A stretch of 6,619 nucleotides of DNA, taken from NCBI GenBank assembly GCA_030599405.1, contig JAUVOB010000083.1:1-6619 (forward strand), given 5' to 3'. Of this stretch, positions 1 to 5,847 are shown one piece after another. The position numbers and the translations under genes were made by a program. Each line of letters starts with the position of its first letter. Within the stretch, counting starts at the first letter, position 1. The notes below the pieces were generated by a model that was not told where the DNA came from, made no database searches, and worked only from the letters and a program-made list of their open reading frames with translations. Source of the DNA: Chloroflexota bacterium (GTDB taxonomy: Bacteria; Chloroflexota; Anaerolineae; Promineifilales; Promineifilaceae).

Positions 1-277
1 ACCGCCAACTAAGGGAAGGCGGAAATCGTCGCGGTTGAGTAAAATAAAATTGTATTAAATACATCAAAGCCGCCTTTGTGCCGCGGATATATTCGCGAGG
101 AAGTGAAACCCTTCACACCATGTTCGGATACTATACGAGAACTCGGAATTGACCATAAGTGATTGTTTCGAAGAGTCTAAACCTGTTAGGCCGGTTATAG
201 GTACAAAGGGCTAGTTACATAACCGATGGTATGCGATAATATACTGTCAGCGCCAAACAGTCCCATTTAATGTGCGC
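1..277. other. Gene-free stretch with several inverted repeats, possible structured RNA
   Basis: No protein frame of credible length or homology is present on either strand, and no tRNA, tmRNA, RNase P or rRNA signature was recognised. It contains AAGGCGG (16-22) opposite CCGCCTT (70-76), around an AT-rich stretch; an alternative partner CCGCC (2-6) for the same GGCGG; a near-palindrome of 16 bases at 82-97; a GTGAA/TTCAC hairpin at 103-116; and CGGTTAT (192-198) opposite ATAACCG (219-225). With the terminator at 278-313 this is compatible with a structured noncoding transcript or a 3' untranslated region. The evidence is only pattern-based. Confidence 0.3.
192..225. repeat. Inverted repeat
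   Basis: CGGTTAT (192-198) and ATAACCG (219-225) are perfect complements around a 20-base loop. It could be an RNA stem upstream of the terminator at 278 or a protein-binding dyad. Function is unknown. Confidence 0.4.
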
Positions 278-313
278 AAGCCCACCTTTCCCCAGGGTGG
301 GCTTCCCTTTTTT
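278..313 (+). terminator. Intrinsic (Rho-independent) terminator
   Basis: AAGCCCACC (278-286) and GGTGGGCTT (296-304) form a perfect 9-bp GC-rich stem with a 9-base loop, followed by CCC and six T (308-313). The orientation is plus strand. No gene ending in front of it is recognisable in 1-277, so it may end a transcript from left of the window or a small RNA. Confidence 0.85.
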
Positions 314-358
314 AGGGGAACCTCCCACTACCCACACCCGAATATTCACCCAGTCAAT

Positions 359-387
359 AGCCATCTCTTGGTGTGACGCAGATGGCT
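359..387. repeat. Inverted repeat (8-bp stem, 13-base loop)
   Basis: AGCCATCT (359-366) and AGATGGCT (380-387) form a perfect 8-bp stem. There is no T-run behind it. It lies in the gap between the terminator and the kinase remnant and may be part of the old leader or an operator. Nothing else supports a role. Confidence 0.4.
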
Positions 388-428
388 GATGCCCCCTTCT
401 CTACCATAGATAGCTACGCGGTTGACGC

Positions 429-474
429 TAAGATGAGTGATAGACGTTAAGGAGGTACAATCCCCTCATCCTTA
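429..474 (+). other. Orphan Shine-Dalgarno sequence inside a possible hairpin
   Basis: AAGGAGGT (449-456) is a near-perfect ribosome site but no start codon follows at usable distance; the next ATG is at 494 and opens a frame of only 15 residues. The site lies between TAAGATGAG (429-437) and CTCATCCTTA (465-474), which pair with one bulged base. AGGAGG (450-455) can instead pair with CCCCT (462-466). It may be the leftover translation start region of the decayed kinase or of another lost gene. Confidence 0.3.
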
Positions 475-519
475 GGTCGGGATTGAGATCTGAATGTTTA
501 TTTTGCTGAAACGTTCGAT

Positions 520-1175
520 GGCGATCGAAAAAGACCGTTAGTAATGGCCATGCGAGCCGGTCTGGCTAACTTCGCAGATGCACCAACTGCAGCGAGTAAA
601 AAAAATCTGCCATCGCCACCGTAGAGGTCCAGACTGTACGCCTGAGCAGGCTGACGACAGATTTAAGAAAGATAGCCGAATTTGAGATCCGGCCCCTAGA
701 GCTATCCGAAATTGACCTGGAAGATTTACTCCAAGAGGTCATCGAAATATCACAGGAACAGCCGCAAGCATTCGAACGCGATATTCGCCTAACGCTATCC
801 GACGTACCATGGCCTTTGCCGAATATCTCTGGAGACTGGGATTTGATTTTCCTCGCCGTCTACAACCTCTTGGACAATGCGCTGAAATTTAGCCAGCCCG
901 GAGATACTGTCGAGGTTCGTGGTCGAGAGGATCGCCAGTTCGTCTATATCGAAGTAGCAGACACGGGGCCTGGTATCCAGGATACTGACTTGCCGCACGT
1001 TTGGGAGGAGTTATATCGGGGGGAAGGTGGTCGCTCGGTTCCAGGTAGCGGACTTGGGTTAGCCTTGGTTCGGGCTATCGCAGAACGTCACAGCGGTTCG
1101 GTCTCGATAGCCAGCAGATCAGGACATGGAACCGTAGCGACGATGCAACTACCGATTCATGCGCCTTCAAGCTAG
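520..1175 (+). pseudogene. Remnant of a sensor histidine kinase (truncated and frameshifted; intact ATP-binding domain)
   Basis: The well-preserved part (600-1175) encodes the end of the dimerisation domain (RLSRLTTDLRKIAEFE) and a full HATPase domain: N box NLLDNALKFS, G1 box DTGPGI, F-box region HVWEELYRGE and G2 box GSGLGLALVRAI. The frame is open back only to 600, and its first usable start is TTG at 816, inside the ATPase domain, which makes no sensible protein start. Further homologous sequence continues upstream in another frame (RPLVMAMRAGLANFADAPT, about 532-594), joined at an A8 run (598-605) where one more A would restore the frame. At the phosphoacceptor position of the expected HDLxRPL box the sequence reads GDRKRPL, so the histidine is missing. 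No sensor domain or N-terminal start is found before the in-frame stop at 484-486. It is most likely a decaying gene. A sequencing error or slippage at the A-run could explain the shift but not the lost histidine. Confidence 0.8.
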
Positions 1176-1228
1176 GCTTATTGCAGTTCAGAGGCCAACA
1201 AGAGATGGTTGCGTAATCCCTGCGGGCG

Positions 1229-1272
1229 AGGGAATAACGGGACAATGCAAGAAATCGCATCTCCGATTCCCT
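1229..1272. terminator. Extended stem-loop between convergent genes, possible terminator
   Basis: AGGGAAT (1229-1235) pairs with ATTCCCT (1266-1272). Inside, CGGG (1238-1241) pairs with TCCG (1262-1265), and ATGC (1245-1248) with GCAT (1257-1260), giving a three-part stem. It begins at the hpt stop codon. Neither strand shows a T-run after it, so it is not a standard intrinsic terminator. It may stabilise RNA ends or slow polymerase between the convergent genes. A competing small hairpin, TCCCT (1217-1221) with AGGGA (1229-1233), shares one arm. Confidence 0.3.
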
Positions 1273-1820
1273 TAATCTGCGTATACGCTTTCCTTGAGCT
1301 CCGCGATGAAAGGTAATGTACGGTGGTTATCGGCAAAATCTAGCCCATACCCTACAACCCAGACATCCGGAATATCAAATCCAAGATAATCTACTACAAC
1401 ATCCAGGCTGTCTCGTTCCTTCCGTACCAGGACGCAGGTCTTCAGCGACGCTGGCTCTCTCTCTCCGAGGACGCGATACAGATACTTCAGTGTACGTCCC
1501 GAGTCGACAATATCCTCCACGATAACTACGTGCTTGTCTTGGATCGGTTCGCGTAGATCCATGATCAGCCGCACTTCGCCTGTGCTTGTAGTTGTGTCAC
1601 CATAGCTAGAAAGAGCCATGAAATCAACGCTATGCGATTTGGATAGCTGGCGAGCTAAATCGGCGAGAAAGATGAACGCCCCCTTCAAGATGCCAACAAG
1701 GAAGATCCGCTCGACGTCTGCATAGTCGTGCGCAAGTTGCTGAGCAAGCTCGGTGACCCGGCCTTGGATGGCCTCTTCGGAAACAAGCACGCGAGCTAAA
1801 TCTGGGTGTAATTCGTTCAT
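1272..1820 (-). CDS. hpt: Hypoxanthine phosphoribosyltransferase
   Basis: The 182-residue protein catalyses purine salvage: hypoxanthine or guanine plus PRPP gives IMP or GMP and pyrophosphate, in the cytoplasm. The PRPP-binding motif VVIVEDIVDSGRT lies at 98-110 with the two acidic residues Glu102-Asp103. Other landmarks are LVGILKGAFIFLADLAR (41-57), the flexible-loop region SSYGDTTTSTGEV (71-83), and the C-terminal segment VVGYGLDFADNHRTLPFI that binds the base and metal. Length and all key residues are normal, so it is probably active. The ATG at 1820 is chosen because AGGAG lies 8 bases upstream; an in-frame TTG at 1838 would add only six residues ahead of that site. It is the last gene of the etfA-etfB-hpt series and converges on the kinase remnant. 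A functional link to the Etf proteins is not evident. Confidence 0.96.
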   Translation of the reverse strand: MNELHPDLARVLVSEEAIQGRVTELAQQLAHDYADVERIFLVGILKGAFIFLADLARQLSKSHSVDFMALSSYGDTTTSTGEVRLIMDLREPIQDKHVVIVEDIVDSGRTLKYLYRVLGEREPASLKTCVLVRKERDSLDVVVDYLGFDIPDVWVVGYGLDFADNHRTLPFIAELKESVYAD

Positions 1821-1828
1821 CCTGCTCT

Positions 1829-1833
1829 CTCCT
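1829..1833 (-). promoter_or_regulatory. Ribosome binding site of hpt
   Basis: AGGAG, part of a longer purine-rich run at 1825-1833, lies 8 bases before ATG at 1820 and rules out the upstream TTG at 1838 as the main start. Confidence 0.7.
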
Positions 1834-1844
1834 GACAAAACCTA

Positions 1845-2642
1845 TCAAACTAATTCATTAAGAAGTGCCACCAAACCCTGGGTGATCTGCTCCACGGTTC
1901 CGGTCAGATACTCCTGCCGCCTTTCACGGGATGGGGCTTGGGCGAGTCCAGAAACCATCGTCGGCGATCCTGTCAATCCAATCATCGTCTTCTCCACCTC
2001 GATGTCGCTTTCGCCCCAGATGGTCACGAGATCTTCAGAGAACACCCTTTCTTTAATTCGATAGTTCATAAACCTCGGTTCGTTGCTGGCGGTCTTAACC
2101 GAGACTACGGCGGGTAAGCTAGTCTGAAGCACCTCTACACCGCCGGGCACTTCTCGTCGACCATTGATTAAGTGCTTATCCTTGTCTAGAACTATTCGAT
2201 CAACCAGTGTAATCTGATTCCAACTCAGCCACTCAGCAAGCCCAGGTGGCACCTGTCCTGTGGCCCCGTCAGAAGATTCTTCACCGCAGAGGACTAGATC
2301 CACGCCGCCGATATGATCGATCCCCCTGGCCAGAGTATAGGTGGTCGCCAATGTGTCGGCCCCGCCAAAAGCAGGATCGCTTAATAGAAAAATGCGCTCC
2401 GCACCCATCGCCAGGCCGACGCGCAAGAATGGCTCAAAAAACGGTGGGCCCATAGATAAAATATCAACTCTTCCTCCGTGAATATCCTTGAGGGATAGGG
2501 CCAACTCCAGCGCATTCATGTCAGGCGGATTTATTTCAGAGCGCGCGTTAGCCCGATCTAGAAGGTTCGTTGAGTAATCGACCCCCACTTCTTCTGGTTT
2601 TGGGGTTACTTTCATGCAAACCACTATACGTATATCAGGCAC
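1845..2642 (-). CDS. etfB: Electron transfer flavoprotein, beta subunit
   Basis: From GTG at 2642 the product has 265 residues, normal for EtfB. Family landmarks, in order: the N-terminal IRIVVCMKVTPKP strand, NPPDMNALELALSLKD, VDILSMGPP, LAMGAERIFLLSD, the nucleotide-binding GGADTLATTYTLA segment, LCGEESSDGATGQVPPGLAEWL (the beta-subunit dinucleotide or AMP/FAD site), and the C-terminal arm that embraces the alpha subunit. EtfB forms the heterodimer with the EtfA encoded immediately upstream. The GADTLAT segment resembles that of Etf proteins from anaerobes, some of which carry a second FAD in EtfB and bifurcate electrons. Whether this one does cannot be decided from the sequence alone. An in-frame ATG at 2663 would add 7 residues but lacks a ribosome site, whereas GTG at 2642 has AGGAAGG 6 bases upstream. 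hpt follows 24 bases after the stop. Confidence 0.94.
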   Translation of the reverse strand: MPDIRIVVCMKVTPKPEEVGVDYSTNLLDRANARSEINPPDMNALELALSLKDIHGGRVDILSMGPPFFEPFLRVGLAMGAERIFLLSDPAFGGADTLATTYTLARGIDHIGGVDLVLCGEESSDGATGQVPPGLAEWLSWNQITLVDRIVLDKDKHLINGRREVPGGVEVLQTSLPAVVSVKTASNEPRFMNYRIKERVFSEDLVTIWGESDIEVEKTMIGLTGSPTMVSGLAQAPSRERRQEYLTGTVEQITQGLVALLNELV

Positions 2643-2648
2643 CGTATT

Positions 2649-2655
2649 CCTTCCT
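2649..2655 (-). promoter_or_regulatory. Ribosome binding site deciding the etfB start
   Basis: AGGAAGG on the minus strand sits 6 bases before GTG at 2642. The in-frame ATG at 2663 lies upstream of this site and is preceded by no purine-rich stretch, so the GTG is the better start. Confidence 0.6.
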
Positions 2656-2687
2656 AAATCCATGAACCGGTGACGGAGGTTGACCTA

Positions 2688-3713
2688 TCACGCTGGTCTC
2701 TCGGCCACTCTATCTTCCCGCAACGCCTTAATAAGTAAAGGTATGATTTCATGAACATCGCCAACGATACAATAATCCGCGTATTCAAAGATAGGTGCAT
2801 CGCGATCGGAGTTGATGGCGATTATCGTTTCAGCCTCCTGGATGCCTACGACGAAGTGAAAGGCGCCACTAATACCGCAGACAATAACCAGGTTCGGCCG
2901 GCAAACAACACCCGTCTGTCCAATTTGGCGTTCCCTCTCCACAAATCCATCGTCAACCGGTGGTCGCGTCGCTCCGTAATCCCCGTCGAGCAGTTGGGCG
3001 AGATCATTAAGCATTTCGAAATTGCCTTCCACACCTCTTCCACCGGCGACGAGAACAGGCGCTTGTGTCAGATCCACACCCTCGCCAATGACCCTCTCAA
3101 CCACACGAGTACGAATGATCTCATCAGGAATCTCAATCTCAGGGCGGATAAGTTGGCCACTTTTTACTGCGGACATTTTGCTTGGTAGAAACACCCCGGG
3201 CCGTACGGTAGCCATTTGCGGCCTGTGCTTCTCCATCTCGATCAGGGCTAAAATCCCCCCACCAAATCCAGAGACTTCGCAAACAAGCCTGCCCTCTTCC
3301 ACATCTAGTTGTAGACCAGTGCAATCGGCGTTCAAACCAGTTCGCAACCTCACAGCGAGGCGACCAGCTAAATCTCGCCCGTCCATCGTTGCCCCAAGCA
3401 GAAATATACCGGGCCTATAGACATCTATGATCTGGTACGCAACATGGGTATAGGCATCTACTGTGAAGAGCTCTAATTTTGGGTTGTCGATGAGGATGAC
3501 TCTATCAGCTCCATAGTCAAAGGCCTCAGACGCTGCGCCGGCAACCTGGTAGCCTAATAACAAACCCGTGAGCGTCCAGCCAGCATGGCTGGCCAGTTCG
3601 CGCCCCTTGGATAGCAACTCCAGCGAAACAGGAGCCAGACCGGCGCCCCGATGCTCGAGAAAGATACAGATATCCTTTTTCTCCGATTCTTTGCTATAGA
3701 GCGAGGCGACCAT
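2688..3713 (-). CDS. etfA: Electron transfer flavoprotein, alpha subunit
   Basis: The protein has 341 residues, normal for the family. The N-terminal domain (about 13-190) carries KDICIFLEHRGAGLAPVSLELL and the GRDLAGRLAVRLRTGLNADCTGL segment typical of EtfA, followed by HRPQMATVRPGVF. The C-terminal FAD domain (about 218-335) has GGRGVEGNFEML, Arg250 in GATRPPVD, GQTG at 265-268, GISGA at 280-284, AINSDRDAPIFEYAD and VGD. EtfAB binds FAD and moves electrons between acyl-CoA dehydrogenase-type or ferredoxin/NAD partners and a quinone or Fe-S oxidoreductase. One oddity is that residues 285-287 read FHF where most family members have xQH, so the flavin-contacting His is replaced or shifted. The start ATG has AGGA 7 bases upstream. 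etfA precedes etfB, the reverse of the commonest order. The stop lies 45 bases before the preferred etfB start. Confidence 0.95.
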   Translation of the reverse strand: MVASLYSKESEKKDICIFLEHRGAGLAPVSLELLSKGRELASHAGWTLTGLLLGYQVAGAASEAFDYGADRVILIDNPKLELFTVDAYTHVAYQIIDVYRPGIFLLGATMDGRDLAGRLAVRLRTGLNADCTGLQLDVEEGRLVCEVSGFGGGILALIEMEKHRPQMATVRPGVFLPSKMSAVKSGQLIRPEIEIPDEIIRTRVVERVIGEGVDLTQAPVLVAGGRGVEGNFEMLNDLAQLLDGDYGATRPPVDDGFVERERQIGQTGVVCRPNLVIVCGISGAFHFVVGIQEAETIIAINSDRDAPIFEYADYCIVGDVHEIIPLLIKALREDRVAERPA

Positions 3714-3916
3714 TGGAAATTCCTATTATTAAACGATTATCAATGCGAACACAAGGTATTAACTTCTTGTTCCATTCGTACTCTTAAGGCATTCGAGCAA
3801 GGGAATTTACCACCATGCTCTGCATTAATTAGCTCGTCTAGGCCAGCTAACGATGGCAGAAGAAACCAATTGTTATCCAGAAGGCCTAACCAAATTCTTG
3901 GGTCGACAAATAGGGA
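3714..3916 (-). other. 203-base intergenic gap before etfA, possible promoter region
   Basis: No credible gene lies here on either strand. It is the only sizeable gap in the minus-strand gene series and is AT-rich close to etfA. On the minus strand there are GATAAT-like and TAATAA-like hexamers within about 30 bases of the etfA start, but none has a convincing -35 partner at proper spacing. An inverted repeat TAGGCC (3839-3844) and GGCCTA (3883-3888) flanks a 38-base loop. No T-tract terminator was found behind the methyltransferase. The gap suggests that etfA-etfB-hpt has its own promoter, but the promoter itself is not identified. Confidence 0.35.
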
Positions 3917-4666
3917 TTATTTCCGGGCAACAGCAATTAACCGCTCTGCCACATGGTCATATGGAGCCCCATTAAGATCCCCATATAGTTCAACAGACTT
4001 GAATCCACTTTCCTTCAGTAACTCGACCAGTTCAGCGCCTGAATAAAGCCAATGGGTAATCGTGAATTCGGTTCGCTTATTGTCCTTTATCAAGATCTGG
4101 CGGTTTCGCATGATGGTCCAGTTTCTTTCGACAAGGCGATCTACGAGAAGCAACATTCCTTCTATTTCTCGCCAGTCGCGAGGTTGAAATATGCGGGCCA
4201 ATACTTCCCTTCCGATCAGATCAATGATGAAGACGCCGCCTTTCTTTAGCGACCAATAAACGTTAAGCAACACCTGTTGATTATCAGATGGAAGCTCAAA
4301 AAACCCAAAAGATGTAAACAAAGATAAGGCGCCATCGTATGCATCGGGTCGTACAAATCGCCGCATGTCCTCCTGTACAAACTCGATAGCCAGATCTTCT
4401 AAATTTGCTCGTCCGCGGGCTTCTTCCAAGTATGACGCTGTTCTATCAACACCAGTCACCTGAAACCCGCGCCTGGCCAATTCAAGCGAGTGGCGTCCAG
4501 GACCGCAAGCGAGGTCCAGAATGGATGCTTCGGTTTCGATTTTCATCAAATCGAGCGCACGTGAAAGCTGTACCGGCGATTTCTCCCAGGCATCCTGGTC
4601 GAACATGAACGGTGCCATTTCAGTCCAGAATTCATCATCCTGGTGCCATACAACCTTCTCACTCAT
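3917..4666 (-). CDS. Class I SAM-dependent methyltransferase, substrate unknown
   Basis: This 249-residue Rossmann-fold methyltransferase shows motif I at 49-60 (ILDLACGPGRHS, the glycine-rich SAM loop), the acidic residue ending strand 2 at Asp74 in VTGVD, an acidic ED at 99-100 near the adenine-binding position, and the post-motif segment LKKGGVFIIDL at 140-150. The region SLFTSFGFFE (115-124) and the C-terminal segment YGDLNGAPYDHVAERLIAVARK-type ending belong to a widespread group of uncharacterised bacterial methyltransferases. Nothing visible fixes the substrate: it could act on a small molecule, a cofactor or a protein. The start ATG has a weak site (GGATG) a few bases upstream and follows the HdrCB stop by 20 bases, so it is probably cotranscribed with the hdr genes. 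A role linked to electron transfer is only suggested by position. The fold assignment is secure; the role is not. Confidence 0.9.
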   Translation of the reverse strand: MSEKVVWHQDDEFWTEMAPFMFDQDAWEKSPVQLSRALDLMKIETEASILDLACGPGRHSLELARRGFQVTGVDRTASYLEEARGRANLEDLAIEFVQEDMRRFVRPDAYDGALSLFTSFGFFELPSDNQQVLLNVYWSLKKGGVFIIDLIGREVLARIFQPRDWREIEGMLLLVDRLVERNWTIMRNRQILIKDNKRTEFTITHWLYSGAELVELLKESGFKSVELYGDLNGAPYDHVAERLIAVARK

Positions 4667-4686
4667 AGTGCATCCAATTGTTCATA

Positions 4687-5847
4687 CTATTCTACGCACG
4701 AGAGGGCTGCGATTTCGGCCACGTCTTTCACGATTAATCCGCTTGTCCGATCCCCTTTTACGCTATCTTCCAGACAGGTCAAACAGAAGGGACAGGCCGT
4801 AGCTAAGAGGTTGGCACCCGTAGCCTTTGCTTCATGGACTCGTAAATCTGAAAAACGCATCCCCGGATCGGTCTCCATCCACATTCGCCCACCACCAGCT
4901 CCACAACATAGAGTATCTTCTCCTATTCGCTCCATCTCCTCAAGCTTCAGCCCGGGAATGGCATCTAGGATTTTACGGGCCGCCTGCGTTTCTTGATTGC
5001 GCCGGGCAAGATAGCAGGGATCATGATAGGTGACCGTCCCATCGATCGGTTTTGCTAGATCCAGTTTTTCTGTATCAATCAAATCGGCGATGAAAGTTGT
5101 ATAGTGGGTCACCTCAATGCGCTTATCCAGGAAATGATTCTGATTCTTGAAGGCATCATAGCAGTGGGGAGAGATCACCATCATGCGATGGACTCCCTTT
5201 TCGTCCAAAGTATGCGCAGCATGCTCGGCAACCTCCTGAAAGTATTGCCTGTGTCCGAGCGACAGGACAGCTTCACCGCAGCAAGGTTCATCATCCTTGA
5301 GGACGCCAAAGGGGACTTTCGCAGCTCTTAGAAGATGGACGATGGCTTTAGCAATCATTTGGGCTCGTCGATCGTAGGCTGATGTGCAGCCAATGTACAA
5401 CAAGACATCGTGCTTGGCAGGATCGTAGTAATGAAGTTCCAGGTCTTTGGCCCAGATCGACCTATGTGACGGTGGCTGCGACCAGGGATTGTTGTTCCAG
5501 TAGACGGACCAGAGCAAAGAAGGAGATCCCGGCGGGGTTTCTCTGTCGTGCCAGGCTAACTGGCGCAGACCGAGGATGACATCCGATATGGTTACTCCTC
5601 TAGGGCAGTAGGCTTCACAATAGGCACAGGTCGTACACAACCACAGGTTGGCGGTGTTCAAGGGCAGACCCAGTTGGGCTTCTCTTATCATCGAACGAAC
5701 AGATATGGTCTCTTCGCTTACCAGGCCCCAGGGGCAATTGGCCGTACAGGAGCCGCACTGGTAACAGATAGTCGCGGCGCCTCCGGTGAGTTCTATCAAC
5801 TCCTCCCAAATGGCGTCATCTATAATCAGATGGTCGGTTTCAGACAC
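4687..5847 (-). CDS. Fused HdrC-HdrB type iron-sulfur protein (two ferredoxin motifs plus two CCG domains; HdrD-like)
   Basis: Counting from the upstream in-frame ATG at 5865 (392 residues), the N-terminal HdrC-like part has two 4Fe-4S motifs: Cys34, 37, 40, 44 and Cys77, 80, 83, 87, each ending in CP. The C-terminal HdrB-like part has two cysteine-rich CCG domains: Cys160, Cys195-196 and Cys235, then Cys284, Cys320-321, Cys358 and Cys361. In HdrB such domains hold noncubane 4Fe-4S clusters that reduce disulfides; GlcF and HdrD relatives feed quinone or thiol partners. The second domain is complete. The first has Ser232 where the first Cys of the final CxxC is expected. No transmembrane segment is visible, so it is probably cytoplasmic. 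I prefer the GTG start at 5847 (386 residues): GGAG sits 7 bases upstream and it overlaps the hdrA stop by 8 bases, whereas the ATG at 5865 has no good ribosome site. The likely partner is the HdrA-MvhD protein just upstream. The physiological electron acceptor is unknown. Confidence 0.9.
   Translation of the reverse strand: MSETDHLIIDDAIWEELIELTGGAATICYQCGSCTANCPWGLVSEETISVRSMIREAQLGLPLNTANLWLCTTCAYCEAYCPRGVTISDVILGLRQLAWHDRETPPGSPSLLWSVYWNNNPWSQPPSHRSIWAKDLELHYYDPAKHDVLLYIGCTSAYDRRAQMIAKAIVHLLRAAKVPFGVLKDDEPCCGEAVLSLGHRQYFQEVAEHAAHTLDEKGVHRMMVISPHCYDAFKNQNHFLDKRIEVTHYTTFIADLIDTEKLDLAKPIDGTVTYHDPCYLARRNQETQAARKILDAIPGLKLEEMERIGEDTLCCGAGGGRMWMETDPGMRFSDLRVHEAKATGANLLATACPFCLTCLEDSVKGDRTSGLIVKDVAEIAALSCVE

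Noticed and set aside
35..60. Promoter-like TTGAGT and TATTAA hexamers on the plus strand
   Set aside because: The spacer is only 12 bases, too short for a sigma-70 promoter, and the region is simply AT-rich.
494..541. A 15-residue frame starting at the first ATG after the orphan Shine-Dalgarno site
   Set aside because: The site is 37 bases away, too far to serve this ATG, and the frame overlaps the kinase remnant in another frame.
816..1175. Treating TTG at 816 as the start of an intact 119-residue ATPase gene
   Set aside because: Clear kinase homology continues in frame upstream to 600 and in another frame before that, and no ribosome site precedes 816.
1753..2064. Plus-strand open frame of 103 codons over the hpt start and etfB end
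   Set aside because: It is antisense to two clear genes, and its translation has no domain-like pattern.
2751..3420. Two long plus-strand open frames (145 and 132 codons) across etfA
   Set aside because: They lie fully antisense to a well-supported etfA, overlap each other, and show no recognisable protein features. They are by-products of etfA codon use.
4521..4996. Plus-strand open frames spanning the methyltransferase start and HdrCB end
   Set aside because: They are antisense to conserved coding sequence and lack ribosome sites and homology.
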